This document shows, piece after piece, positions 45,023 through 53,503 of a stretch of DNA of 64,000 nt. Source of the DNA: Actinomycetospora chibensis (GTDB lineage Bacteria; Actinomycetota; Actinomycetes; Mycobacteriales; Pseudonocardiaceae); NCBI RefSeq assembly GCF_028737215.1, contig NZ_JAQZAM010000009.1, forward strand, positions 124,001 through 188,000, written 5' to 3'. The stretch's first letter is position 1. Every line of letters starts with the position of its first letter. The notes below the pieces were generated by a model, which worked only from the letters and a program-made list of their open reading frames with translations, searched no databases and was not told the DNA's origin. A program made the translations under genes and the position numbers.

Positions 45023-45271
45023 TCACCAGGGGCGACCGGGAAGGTTGCCGGAGTGCGCGTGAAGTACTCGACCACCGACTACAACCACTCGCCAGGCGCC
45101 CGGGGCGCGTTGGCCAGCTCGGCGGCGAAAAGGTGGCGGCTCGTGCTCCGGGGGATGTCGGCCGTCGCGCCAGCCGCGCCGGACCTCGGCGGCGAGCCAT
45201 CCGGCCGGGACGCCGACGGCGAGGCCGGCGAGGGCTCCGGCGGCGAGCAGGGCGGCACGGGTGGCGGGCAT
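45023..45271 (-). CDS. Small membrane-anchored protein
   Basis: 82 residues from ATG 45269-45271. A clear N-terminal helix (AALLAAGALAGLAVGVPAGW) precedes a basic, Pro/Arg-rich stretch. No SD is obvious. It could be the N-terminal end of a longer lost gene. Low certainty. Confidence 0.35.
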   Translation of the reverse strand: MPATRAALLAAGALAGLAVGVPAGWLAAEVRRGWRDGRHPPEHEPPPFRRRAGQRAPGAWRVVVVGGRVLHAHSGNLPGRPW

Positions 45272-45394
45272 CGACGTCGAGTGTCGTCAACGGTTCGCCG
45301 TCACGCGCGCCGGCCCGATCGTGGCCCCCCACCGAGCCGGGATCGGGGGATCATGGAGGTGTCCGGCGCCGAGGCGTCGCTGGGAGGGGGAGCC

Positions 45395-45667
45395 GTGACG
45401 GAGTTGCCGAGCGTGATCATCGACCGGTGCCGGGCGGGCGAGCTGACCCGCAAGCAGGCGGCCGAGGCGCTGGTCTCGGCGGCGTGGGACGACACCTACC
45501 GGCGTGCGTCGCACGCGAGCCCGGAGGACTACGACGGCGACCCGCTGCCCGAGGAAGGGCACGCCTTGCAGGTCTACAGCCGCACCCTCACCGGTCAGCT
45601 CGACGAGGACGACTACCGGGCGTTCTCGGCGGCGTTCGAGCGCTGGCGGTCGCCGCGGGTCAGCTGA
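45395..45667 (+). CDS. Small hypothetical protein
   Basis: 90 residues from GTG 45395, with GGGAGGGGGA upstream. It is helical and acidic (VIIDRCRAGELTRKQAAEAL, DEDDYRAFSAAFERW). Not recognised. It looks like an intact short gene in an otherwise decayed stretch. Confidence 0.5.
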   Translation: MTELPSVIIDRCRAGELTRKQAAEALVSAAWDDTYRRASHASPEDYDGDPLPEEGHALQVYSRTLTGQLDEDDYRAFSAAFERWRSPRVS

Positions 45668-45958
45668 CGCGTGCCATCGCGCGGCTGTCCCGTTCGGTGG
45701 CGGCCTCGGAGGGGTCGAGCGGGTCGGGTCCGCCGTCGGGCTGTCCGGCGCGCCACACGTCGTACGCCCGGGCCGGGACGGCGTCGCCTCGTCGGGCGGT
45801 CTCGGTGTGGTCGGCAGGGGCTGCCCGGGGGTGACCAGGTCGAGGCGCAGCGCGACCCGCAGGGAGAGGAGCTCGGCGTTGTCAGCGCGCTCGACGAGCT
45901 GGCGCACCAGGGCGCTGGTGGGGTCGTGCTCGGGCGTCGCGGCCCGCTCGGCGCTCAC
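45660..45958 (-). pseudogene. Remnant of small hypothetical gene with frameshift
   Basis: From GTG 45956-45958 the frame reads VSAERAATPEHDPTSALVRQ, LVERADNAELLSLRVALRLD. The natural ending (VWRAGQPDGGPDPLDPSE, ERDSRAMARVS, stop at 45660-45662) is in another frame. The switch lies near the five-G run at 45827-45831. About 97 residues originally. Confidence 0.35.
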
Positions 45959-46179
45959 CGCTGGCCGCCTCGGCGGGCGCGCCACCAGGCGGCGACGAAG
46001 CCGAGGACGTCGGCGAGACTGAGGCGTTCGAGACGGCGCCGGGGCCGCTCGGCGGCTCACCGGGATCGGCGGCGGCGTGGTGGTGGATGCGGGCAACGGT
46101 CGGGCCTCTCCCGATCGAGGCCCGGGCGCGTGGAGGTCAGTCGTGCGTCGGGGCCGCTGTCGCAGCGCCCGCTTCTGCG

Positions 46180-46333
46180 CGCGCATGCCCCGCCTCTCGT
46201 CAAGACGACGATGCTCTCGGCGCTGCTGGGCGAGGTCGCGCCCACCGAGCGGATCGTGTGCGTCGAGGACGCCAAGGAGCTGCGCCCAGCGGAGCCCTTG
46301 GAATGCGGCCTGATCGACCAGTTCCGCGTGTAG
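46180..46333 (+). pseudogene. CpaF/VirB11-like ATPase scrap (copy B)
   Basis: The frame reads LVKTTMLSALLGEVAPTERI, VCVEDAKELRPAEPLE, then a stop at 46331-46333. This covers the end of Walker A (KTT) and the Asp box of a type II/IV secretion ATPase. The rest of the gene, including the GxGKTT glycine and the C-terminal half, is gone. Its best-conserved 37 bp recur inverted at 42605-42641. This is the only mating-pore-type relic seen in the element. Confidence 0.6.
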
Positions 46334-46517
46334 GACGCGCTGGCCGAGGCGGTTCCCCGTCCCACCGTCACCGGCGGCGGGTCGACCTTCTTCCTCACCG
46401 TCGCGGTGCGAGTCGTTCCTACGGGTGCGGCGCCGGGCCGCGCGCTGCTCGCCCGCGCTGCTCGACCGCCCTGCTCGCGTCGATCACGCGCATTAGGCGG
46501 ACCGGTACCGTCGCGCC

Positions 46518-47072
46518 GTGCCAGACACGGCGGGCGGGTGGACGGTTTACGGCGAGCGGCCGGCGTACGACAACCCATGGGTCAGGGTGCAGCTCGTAGA
46601 CGTCGAAGCTCCGGACGGCAACCGGTTCGAGTACCACGTCGTCGAGCTCGCCCGGATCGCCGTTGCGTTGATCGTCAATGATCGCGACCAGGTCCTCCTA
46701 CTCCACAAGTACCGCTTCCCGACCGACCAATGGGGCTATGAGATGCCCGGGGGGATGGTCGACGACGGCGAGGAGTCTCCGATCTCCGCGGCGCGGGAGA
46801 CCGCCGAGGAGAGCGGCTGGCAGGTGCACGGCGAGCCCGAGCACCTGCTGTCGATCGAGCCCCTTCCCGGCCAGGTGCGGGCCCGCGTCGACGCCTACCT
46901 GTGGCGCGGGGCGGAGCACGTCGGCGACCCGACTGACCCGGAGGAGGTCGGCGACATCGAGTGGGTCGACATCGCGCGCATCCCCGAGCTCGTCGTCCAA
47001 GGCCAGGTCCTCGGAGCCGCGACCGCGGCGGTCCTCCTGTACTACTTCAGCACCCGGCACTCAGCCCGGTAA
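46518..47072 (+). CDS. NUDIX hydrolase
   Basis: 184 residues from GTG 46518. The Nudix box is complete: GGMVDDGEE, then RETAEESGW (G-x5-E-x7-REUxEExGU). The ADP-ribose/nucleotide-sugar pyrophosphatase-type fold is indicated by the N-terminal VVELARIAVALIVNDRDQV. It cleaves nucleoside diphosphate compounds in the cytoplasm. Its 3' end overlaps by 12 bp the convergent TPR-type XRE regulator, an arrangement mirrored at 53.6-55.6 kb. Confidence 0.88.
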   Translation: MPDTAGGWTVYGERPAYDNPWVRVQLVDVEAPDGNRFEYHVVELARIAVALIVNDRDQVLLLHKYRFPTDQWGYEMPGGMVDDGEESPISAARETAEESGWQVHGEPEHLLSIEPLPGQVRARVDAYLWRGAEHVGDPTDPEEVGDIEWVDIARIPELVVQGQVLGAATAAVLLYYFSTRHSAR

Positions 47073-48185
47073 GCGCAGCGCTCGCAGCCGGCGCAGCTGA
47101 CGGTCAGACGCCACCTGGTTCGCGACACGCCGCGCCTCGCGCGAGTAGGCCAGGGCTGCGTCCCGCTCCCCCGCCGCGGCGGACGCCACGGCGAGGTCGA
47201 CCAGCGTCGACGCCCGCGCTCGGACGAAGTCGCTCGGCAACCGCTGCAGGGCTTGCTCGAGCTGATCGATGGCGGTCGGTTCGCCGACGGACGCGAGCAC
47301 GTGCCCGCGCCACCGGTCGAGATGACCGTCCGCGAGGAAGAGGAACGGCAGGTCCGGCTCCCGTGGGTCCTCGGGCAGCAGCTCGTCGGCGTCGTCGAAG
47401 GAGCGTAGGGCTCCGTCTCGGTCGCCAGCGGCCGCGCGGATCTCTCCCTCCGCCGCTGCCAGCCACGACCGCAGGAGCCGCGACGACGCTCCGGCTCCCA
47501 CAGCGCGCGCCTCAGCCACGAGGTCGACGGCCAAGCTCGCTTCGCCGAGGTCGACGACCACCATCGCCTGCTGCGCCATCGCGTGGGCGAGCCGCGAGGC
47601 CGACCCGACTTCACGCGCGGTCGCGACCGCCGTCTCATGCAGGTCCCATGCCGAGCGAAGGGCGAGACGGTCGAGGGCCTCCCATCCGGCCAGGGTGGCC
47701 GCCTCGACGAGAGCGCCGGCGAGCGCGGCGCGCAGTGGCGCAGGCACGCCGTAGCGCAGCAGCCGCTCCACGTCCTCGATCTGACCTCTGAGCGCCGCGA
47801 GCTGGGTGAGGCCACCGAATCGGCGGTCCACCCGCCGCGCGCCCTCGATCTGGGCGTGGAACAGCTCGACAGTGGCCTCGTCGACGGAGCGGGCCACGTG
47901 CAGGCGTGCCCGGAGCTCGTCCGCGCCCTCGTTGAGCTCATCGTCCTCGACGAACCCCAGCTCCCTCGGCGTCCGCCCGTAGAGCTCGCAGAGCAACGAC
48001 CGGTAGTGGGCCTCCCCCACGGCCCGGTGCCCGTTCTCCCACCGGGAGAGCAGGGTCCGCATGCTCGACTCGGAGGCGATGGCGATTCCACGGGCACGAG
48101 CAAGCTGCCCGAGTCGCTGCAGAGTCTGAGCGACGGACCAGCCGAGCTGGCGGCGCGCCTTCTTCAGCGCAGTCTCTTCAGCCAT
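47061..48185 (-). CDS. XRE-family regulator with TPR-like C-terminal domain
   Basis: 374 residues from ATG 48183-48185 (GGGAGG 7 bp upstream). An N-terminal HTH (ALKKARRQLGWSVAQTLQRL, MRTLLSRWENGH) with the family-typical YRSLLCELYGRTPRELGF is followed by helical TPR-like repeats (about 90-374, for example ALRSFDDADELLPED). Such proteins usually sense a ligand or peptide through the repeats. An inverted repeat at 48232-48248 is its probable own operator. Same family as the gene at 53611. Confidence 0.8.
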   Translation of the reverse strand: MAEETALKKARRQLGWSVAQTLQRLGQLARARGIAIASESSMRTLLSRWENGHRAVGEAHYRSLLCELYGRTPRELGFVEDDELNEGADELRARLHVARSVDEATVELFHAQIEGARRVDRRFGGLTQLAALRGQIEDVERLLRYGVPAPLRAALAGALVEAATLAGWEALDRLALRSAWDLHETAVATAREVGSASRLAHAMAQQAMVVVDLGEASLAVDLVAEARAVGAGASSRLLRSWLAAAEGEIRAAAGDRDGALRSFDDADELLPEDPREPDLPFLFLADGHLDRWRGHVLASVGEPTAIDQLEQALQRLPSDFVRARASTLVDLAVASAAAGERDAALAYSREARRVANQVASDRQLRRLRALRLPG

Positions 48186-48231
48186 TTCGGACCCTCCCAA
48201 AGGGCCCGTGACCTGCGCAGATAACCGCACA

Positions 48232-48248
48232 TAACCAGGTGCTGGTTA
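48232..48248. promoter_or_regulatory. Operator-like inverted repeat before XRE-TPR gene
   Basis: TAACCAG (48232-48238), GTG, CTGGTTA (48242-48248): perfect 7-bp arms. An extra direct ATAACC copy lies just inside (48221-48226). It is 47 bp upstream of the regulator start, in a promoter-like position. Confidence 0.5.
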
Positions 48249-48352
48249 GGTGGCGCGACCTTCTGGAACTGCTGCCCAGCGAGTGGTCTGTAGCCATGAA
48301 GAACCCCCGCCAGCACCGCCCGCGGCGCGAACAGCGCCGAGCCCCCGCCGCG

Positions 48353-48745
48353 TCACCGGCCAGCATCCCGTTCACCGCGATCGGTGCGAAGAAGCTCGCC
48401 TACGTCATTGCTCAACTGCCGCAGCAACGAGTTCATCTCGTCGAGCCGGCTATCGACAGCGTCGAGGCGGTTGACCACAGCATCCAGCCCGACGCCGCCG
48501 ACCTCGGACGTCGGCGAACCCGTCAGCACGCTTTCCAGGTGACCCGGCGGCCACTCCAGGCCGGTTGAGACGTCGGAGAGCGTTCGCGAGGAGCGACGCC
48601 GCTGCTTCGAGTTGTATCGGAGCTCCCGCAGCGTCGACTCGGACACCTTGGACCGGCGAGCGAGCTCCCGGAGCTCGAGGCCCAACTCGAGCAGGCGCTG
48701 GTCGATGGCGGTCGCGACCGCCTTCCAGTCCTGCGTCACCGCCAC
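48353..48745 (-). CDS. XRE-type HTH protein
   Basis: 130 residues from GTG 48743-48745. The HTH ELRELARRSKVSESTLRELR is followed by a linker and a heptad-like helix (NRLDAVDSRLDEMNSLLRQL), a likely coiled coil for dimerisation. It probably regulates the adjacent transfer genes. Its start overlaps the end of the short reading frame at 48736. Confidence 0.65.
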   Translation of the reverse strand: MAVTQDWKAVATAIDQRLLELGLELRELARRSKVSESTLRELRYNSKQRRRSSRTLSDVSTGLEWPPGHLESVLTGSPTSEVGGVGLDAVVNRLDAVDSRLDEMNSLLRQLSNDVGELLRTDRGERDAGR

Positions 48746-48885
48746 ACCTCGCTCATGTCGAGCGCGGACGTTAATCGTCGCCCTCGAACCAGGCTTTCCA
48801 TTTCGCGCGAGTGGCGGCGCGCGGCGAACAAGTCGCCGAAATCAACGACGAGAACGTTGATTTCACTTCTCTGAAGGTGCTCCAT
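48736..48885 (-). CDS. Very short protein, start overlapping a divergent gene
   Basis: 49 residues from ATG 48883-48885. The piece INVLVVDFGDLFAARRHSRE looks protein-like, and its end couples to the XRE gene behind it. The start codon shares two bases with the ATG of the divergent gene at 48884. No good SD is seen, so it may be only leader sequence. Confidence 0.35.
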   Translation of the reverse strand: MEHLQRSEINVLVVDFGDLFAARRHSREMESLVRGRRLTSALDMSEVWR

Positions 48886-49186
48886 GACTGCCCACGACAG
48901 CTCTCCCCGCCTCTTCCTCACCGTCACCGAGACCGCGTCCGCACTCCGCGTCGACCCGGCCACGATCTACCGCGCCATCCGCGCCGGCACCTTTCCCGCC
49001 GTCCGCGTGCGTGGGCGCTACGTCGTCCCCGCCCGCGCCGTCGACGAGCTCGCCACCCGAGCCGTCGAGACCGGCGCCTGTGTCGACGTCACCGACGTCG
49101 CCCTGCCGCAGCCCGACGCGCGCGGCCGCACCGCCTTCCAGCCCCGCCCGGCCATCCCGGCGCCGACCTTCTTGAAGGAGTCCTAA
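48884..49186 (+). CDS. Helix-turn-helix (excisionase/MerR-type) DNA-binding protein
   Basis: 100 residues from ATG 48884 (AAGG upstream). LTVTETASALRVDPATIYRA with TFPAVRVRGRYVVPARAVDE is the small excisionase-type HTH. The Pro-rich tail is short. It heads the transfer-gene run and may regulate it. Its stop overlaps the next start (TAATG). Confidence 0.75.
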   Translation: MTAHDSSPRLFLTVTETASALRVDPATIYRAIRAGTFPAVRVRGRYVVPARAVDELATRAVETGACVDVTDVALPQPDARGRTAFQPRPAIPAPTFLKES

Positions 49187-49404
49187 TGGACGTCGTCTCC
49201 GCGCTCGTCGTGTTCTCTGCCCTGGCCGCCGTCATCTGCGCCCGGGCGCGTGCGGCCGGTCCCGCGCTCCTGTTCGGCGCGGTCGCCATCGCCCTCTTCG
49301 TCACCACCCCCCTCGGGGCCGGCGTCCCCGAAGCGACGGCGTCGGTCGCGGGCTGGGTCGGCGACACCGCCGGTCAGCTCCTCAATGCCGCGGACACCAG
49401 CTGA
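49186..49404 (+). CDS. Small two-helix membrane protein
   Basis: 72 residues from ATG 49186. Two hydrophobic segments (VVSALVVFSALAAVICARA; ALLFGAVAIALFVTTPL) are followed by a Gly/Ala-rich end. It lies between a HTH gene and the coupling protein and overlaps both neighbours. Such proteins accompany transfer genes in actinobacterial conjugative elements. Function unknown. Confidence 0.6.
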   Translation: MDVVSALVVFSALAAVICARARAAGPALLFGAVAIALFVTTPLGAGVPEATASVAGWVGDTAGQLLNAADTS

Positions 49405-49805
49405 TGGCGCCCGACGATCACCGCTGGCGGGGCGAGGGCTGGCGCTGCTGCTGCGGCGCGACCTACCCGCTCGGCACGCCGCGGTGTCCCCCGTGCGCCG
49501 AGGCACTCGCGCAGAAGGTGGCCGAGCTCCGCTCGCTGCGCACCGGCCTCCCGCCGCACCTGACCGCCTTCGGCCCGGGAGTACCGACCGGACCCACCTC
49601 GGAGCCCGGCGACGGCGCCTCACCCGACCCCACCGACGTCCCGCCGAGGGTCTCCCGTCTCGTCGCGCTCCTCCAGTCGGGCCAGGTCCTGACCGGCGAG
49701 ACCGTCAGCTCCCTCTTCGGCTGCTCCGACCGCACAGGCCGGCGGCTGCTCGTCGAGGCCCACCGAACGCTCACCACCTCGCTCGACCGACCAGGAGAGA
49801 CCTGA
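49404..49805 (+). CDS. Zinc-ribbon/HTH small protein
   Basis: 133 residues from ATG 49404 (the previous stop overlaps by one base). Cysteines in WRCCCGATYPLGTPRCPPC form a zinc ribbon. A C-terminal HTH-like part (LTGETVSSLFGCSDRTGRRL) could bind DNA. It directly precedes the coupling protein (TGATG overlap), so it may be part of the DNA-processing complex. Family not recognised. Confidence 0.6.
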   Translation: MAPDDHRWRGEGWRCCCGATYPLGTPRCPPCAEALAQKVAELRSLRTGLPPHLTAFGPGVPTGPTSEPGDGASPDPTDVPPRVSRLVALLQSGQVLTGETVSSLFGCSDRTGRRLLVEAHRTLTTSLDRPGET

Positions 49806-51544
49806 TGTTCACCGAGGACCGGAGGCGCACGCGCCATCGCCTCGCACGGCACCGCGTTGTGGGGTGGCCCTGGGCGCTCCCTACTGGCGCAGGTCTCGCG
49901 ATCGGGTGCCTCGTCACCGTGATCGCCCTGTCGATCGGGCTGTACGTGATCGCTCTTGCCGCTACCGCCGTCGCTGTCCTGGACGGAGCGCGGCTCATCT
50001 GGCCGAACACGCCACGCGGGCGCGTGCGCACCACCTACGGCCGCACCGGCTGGGCCACCGCGCGGGACCTCCGACGGTCGATGAGCGCGCACGCGATCCG
50101 CCGCCTCGCCTCCGTGGTCCGGCCGTCCGCCCTCACCCTTCCCGAGACGGTTCGCGCCGGGCTCGAGGACGTCGAGTTCGGTACCTACGTCGGACGATCC
50201 GTCGTCGGTCCGCTCCGGGGACGCGACCTCTACTGCTCCCACCGCGACGTCGCGCTCATCGTGGCTCCGCCCCAGACCGGGAAGACCGGCTGGTTGGCGG
50301 CCGCGGTCCGCGACTTCCCCGGCGCAGTCGTGTCGACCTCGACGAAGGCGGACGTGCTCTGGCACGTGGCGCGGGCTCGACGGGCGCGCGGTCCGGTGCT
50401 GGTGTTCAACCCTGAGCAAGTCGGCGGCATCCCGTCGACCTTCCGGTGGTCGCCCGTCGACGGGTGCCACGAGCCCTCGGTCGCCCAGGAGCGGGCGAGC
50501 GCGATGGTGACGGCCACGCAGACCGGCGAGAGCATGCGTGACGGCCAGTTCTTCACCGAGCAGGGCGCCGTCGTGCTGCGCGCCTACCTCCTCGCGGCGG
50601 CGCTCAGCGGCCGCGGCATGGACACCGTGGCCGGTTGGGTCAACGACCCGGATGACCAGACTGCGCTCAAGGAGCTGGCCCGGCATCGCGGCCATGTTCC
50701 GCCCGGTTGGGAGCGGGCCCTCGCTCAGGTGGCCCACACCAGAGCGGATCGCACCCGAGAGTCGATCTATCTGACCCTCGCCCTGGCGACAGCGTTCATG
50801 GGCGATCCCGAGGTCGCGCGGGTCGTGTGCCCGGCCGCGGCAGATCCCCGCTTCGACGTCGAGAGCTTCATCGCGTCCCGCGGCACGTTGTTCCTCATCG
50901 GCGCCGAGCGAGGCCACGGCTCCATCGCGCCCCTCCTCGCTGCCCTCACGGATCACGTCTTCGAGACGAGCAAGCGGCTGGCGGCGCGCCTCCCTCACGG
51001 TCGGCTCGATCCCGCCCTGATGCTCGCTCTCGACGAGGCCGCCCTCATCGCGCCGGTCCCGCTCGACCGCTGGACGGCCGACGCCGGCGGACGAGGCATC
51101 CACATCCTCACCGCCGTCCAATCGCCGTCACAGCTGGCGCAGCGCTGGGGTGAACGAGGCGCGGAGACGATCACCAACAACGCCAACCTGCGCCTGTACT
51201 ACGGCGGGCTTGGGGTCGAGCGTGATCTCGAGGCGATTTCGCGCCTGTGCGGCAGCCGGGACGAACCGGCGATCAGCGACTCGATCAACCAGGGCGGCGA
51301 CCGACGCTCGTCGATCAGCTACTCGACGCGCATCATTCCGGTCCTCCCGCCGGAGGGCATGCGCACCCTTCCCCCGTGGCACGTCCTCGTGCTCTACCGC
51401 TCGAGCCCGCCGACGATCGCGCGGGTCCGACTGGTTTGGTCGCGTCCGCGGATGTGGCCTACCGCGTGGACGACGTTCGCGCGGCGCACCGAGTACTGGG
51501 GCCGACGTCTCCAGCTGCTGGTCGACCGGAAGCTCGGCCGATGA
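49805..51544 (+). CDS. Type IV coupling protein (VirD4/TraG-like)
   Basis: 579 residues from ATG 49805. Two N-terminal membrane helices (about 25-70) are followed by a RecA-like ATPase. Walker A is APPQTGKTGW, Walker B is LMLALDEAALIAP, and the arginine/C-terminal part has SISYSTRIIPVLPPEGM. The ESMRDGQFFTEQGAVVLRAY segment is characteristic of TraG/TraD of actinobacterial elements. It links the relaxase-DNA complex to a conjugation channel at the inner membrane and pumps DNA with ATP. Confidence 0.88.
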   Translation: MFTEDRRRTRHRLARHRVVGWPWALPTGAGLAIGCLVTVIALSIGLYVIALAATAVAVLDGARLIWPNTPRGRVRTTYGRTGWATARDLRRSMSAHAIRRLASVVRPSALTLPETVRAGLEDVEFGTYVGRSVVGPLRGRDLYCSHRDVALIVAPPQTGKTGWLAAAVRDFPGAVVSTSTKADVLWHVARARRARGPVLVFNPEQVGGIPSTFRWSPVDGCHEPSVAQERASAMVTATQTGESMRDGQFFTEQGAVVLRAYLLAAALSGRGMDTVAGWVNDPDDQTALKELARHRGHVPPGWERALAQVAHTRADRTRESIYLTLALATAFMGDPEVARVVCPAAADPRFDVESFIASRGTLFLIGAERGHGSIAPLLAALTDHVFETSKRLAARLPHGRLDPALMLALDEAALIAPVPLDRWTADAGGRGIHILTAVQSPSQLAQRWGERGAETITNNANLRLYYGGLGVERDLEAISRLCGSRDEPAISDSINQGGDRRSSISYSTRIIPVLPPEGMRTLPPWHVLVLYRSSPPTIARVRLVWSRPRMWPTAWTTFARRTEYWGRRLQLLVDRKLGR

Positions 51545-52209
51545 CGCGGCCCGGGGCCGGCCTCGATGTGCTGGCGGCGCAGATCGACGACCTCCGGCGG
51601 GAGGTCGAGGGGCTGCGGCACACCGTCGACGCCGATATCAATGCCCTCGGTTCGCTGCTCGACGAGACGGTCGGGGACGAGGGCGCGCCAACCGGGGCGA
51701 TCCCCGCCCTGGCCTCGTGCCTCACCGACGTCCGATCGCACCTCGCCGCCCTCGCCGAGCAAATCGCGGTCCTGGTCGACGGACCGGAGACCTCGCCGCG
51801 CTTGCCATCGTGGACGGAGTTGCGGGCCGAAGAGGCTCGCACCGCCTGGACTCGACTCGCACGTTGGATGACGGCGGTCCTCTTTGCCCGCTACCCGCCG
51901 ACGACCGAGGTCATCAGAGATTGCTGGTACCGCCACCCCGAGCTCGTCGAGCACCTGTCGTGGCTCCACATCGCCTGGACGCTCACCTATCACAACCCGA
52001 GCGCTTCCATCAGCACTGCGGCGGAATGGCACAGCCGATGGCTGCCGACCGTTCTGACGAGGGCGCGAGAAATCCTCAAGCCGTGCTACATCGAGCACGT
52101 CGACGACAGCCGCGTTCCGCCGGAACGGCACCGCGGCTTCGATGCACGCTTCGAGGCCTTCGTGCGCGCCGACGTCACCCGCCGCCCCGAGACCGAGGGG
52201 CCACCATGA
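51541..52209 (+). CDS. DUF4913 family protein
   Basis: 222 residues from ATG 51541 (ATGA overlap with the coupling protein). An N-terminal coiled coil (AAQIDDLRREVEGLRHTVDA) precedes a DUF4913 domain with conserved Trp residues (WMTAVLFARYPPTTEVIRDC, HIAWTLTYHNPSASI). DUF4913 proteins are found next to TraG-type genes in actinobacterial mobile elements. A role in transfer is likely but undefined. Confidence 0.75.
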   Translation: MTRPGAGLDVLAAQIDDLRREVEGLRHTVDADINALGSLLDETVGDEGAPTGAIPALASCLTDVRSHLAALAEQIAVLVDGPETSPRLPSWTELRAEEARTAWTRLARWMTAVLFARYPPTTEVIRDCWYRHPELVEHLSWLHIAWTLTYHNPSASISTAAEWHSRWLPTVLTRAREILKPCYIEHVDDSRVPPERHRGFDARFEAFVRADVTRRPETEGPP

Positions 52210-52502
52210 CCATCACGATCTTCACGGCGGGCCACCGCTCGCCCCGCGGCACCTTCTACCCACACGCAGGCGCACCGGGAGTCGAGATGGACGCGCGTGA
52301 TGCCGCCTCGCTCTTGTGCATGCTCGGCATCGTCGACCGTCATCTCGAGTCGGACCCCGGCCACGCGGTGGTGGAGCCCGCACGCCTCGCCGAGTGGCTT
52401 GTCGACCCGGTGCCCGTGACCTTCCAGGTCGAGATCGACGCTCTCGTGCGCCTGTGCGACTTCGCCCACGAGAACGCGGTGAACGTAGCCTGGGGCTATT
52501 GA
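52206..52502 (+). CDS. Small hypothetical transfer-region protein
   Basis: 98 residues from ATG 52206 (ATGA overlap with DUF4913). Soluble, with a helical end (VEIDALVRLCDFAHENAV). No known domain. Coupled to the transfer genes. Confidence 0.5.
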   Translation: MTITIFTAGHRSPRGTFYPHAGAPGVEMDARDAASLLCMLGIVDRHLESDPGHAVVEPARLAEWLVDPVPVTFQVEIDALVRLCDFAHENAVNVAWGY

Positions 52503-52529
52503 CGCCGAGCCGCGGGCAGGAGTGGCGGG

Positions 52530-53063
52530 ATGACCCAGACGGAGAACGTCGCAGTCGACATCCTCCTCGAACCGGCCGCGTCTGTGTCGATCTACCTGCA
52601 GGCGCTGCTCTCGGCGGGCCGTCGCTACGAGGTGGGCGTGCTCCAGCAGAGGCATCGCCGTGCGTCCGAGGATGCCCGCAGCGCGCTGGAGCACGCCGGC
52701 GTGTGGTCCTCGGCCACGCAGGTCGGGGCGTTGGCGCCGTACCGGTACGACGACCAGCCAGCCGAGATCGATGTCGTCGAGCACGGGCCCGGCGAGGCGA
52801 AGCGCGAGCCGGGCCTGCACGCGCACCTCGTCGTCCGTCTGCTAGACGGGACGCACCTGGATCGGCCCGCGCTCGAGCGTTCGCTGCCCTTCGTCCGCGG
52901 CCGCTACGAGCGCTCGCTGACCGACGGGCTCGTCTCCGACCTCGGTCTGGCTGTCCGCGAGTTGGACGGGACGCTGCAGCTCGCGGGCATCCCCGACGAC
53001 CCCTTCGCCTCGTTCGCGCCCACAGCGTGCCGCGTGCAGGTCGGCGTGCGTCAGGTGAGGTGA
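52530..53063 (+). CDS. Hypothetical transfer-region protein
   Basis: 177 residues from ATG 52530, 27 bp behind the previous gene. Contains PASVSIYLQALLSAGRRYEV, then GLHAHLVVRLLDGTHLD with two His, and a helical end. It might be a relaxase accessory protein, but the HxH alone is too weak to name it. Not recognised. Confidence 0.5.
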   Translation: MTQTENVAVDILLEPAASVSIYLQALLSAGRRYEVGVLQQRHRRASEDARSALEHAGVWSSATQVGALAPYRYDDQPAEIDVVEHGPGEAKREPGLHAHLVVRLLDGTHLDRPALERSLPFVRGRYERSLTDGLVSDLGLAVRELDGTLQLAGIPDDPFASFAPTACRVQVGVRQVR

Positions 53064-53178
53064 CGAGGGGGCGTCGCGGCCCAACGCCACCAGTGAGCGC
53101 GGCGCGAGGTCTTGCGAATGTTCGTCGGCGAACGCATCGACCACGGCCGCCTCACCGCCCCGGGACGATGCCGGCCGC

Positions 53179-53418
53179 TCATCGGAGTCGGTACCGCTCG
53201 GGCGCCAGGCACTCCACAAGGCGGAGGTCGCTCCCCGTAGGGAAGGGATGCTGCGGGCCGTGCTCGTAGATCCACACGGTGAACCCGGTGTCCCGCAGCT
53301 CCTCGGCCTCGGTGAGCGCGGCGGGCCAGCTGTCGGTGGTTGAGGCTCGCGTCTCGTCGCGTGAGAAGGCCCCCAGCGATCCCTCGACCAGCCGCGCGTG
53401 CAGGTGGAACGTGCTCAC
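53179..53418 (-). CDS. Small hypothetical protein, paralogue of the gene at 32218
   Basis: 79 residues from GTG 53416-53418 (AGGAG 8 bp upstream decides the start over GTG 53427). FHLHARLVEGSLGAFSRDE and AEELRDTGFTVWIYEHG closely parallel the gene at 32218. The pair marks two parts of the window that share an origin, or a family spread by transfer. Function unknown. Confidence 0.6.
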   Translation of the reverse strand: MSTFHLHARLVEGSLGAFSRDETRASTTDSWPAALTEAEELRDTGFTVWIYEHGPQHPFPTGSDLRLVECLAPERYRLR

Positions 53419-53503
53419 AGGGATCACTCCTACGCACTCGGGGGCTCCCGCGACCAGGAACCTCGTTCGCTCCCGACCGTCGTCCCGGCGAGGTCCGCGC
53501 CCG

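Noticed and set aside
52530-53063. A second relaxase (HxH in GLHAHLV)
   Set aside because: One HxH without the upstream tyrosine or the third His is insufficient, and the protein is too short.
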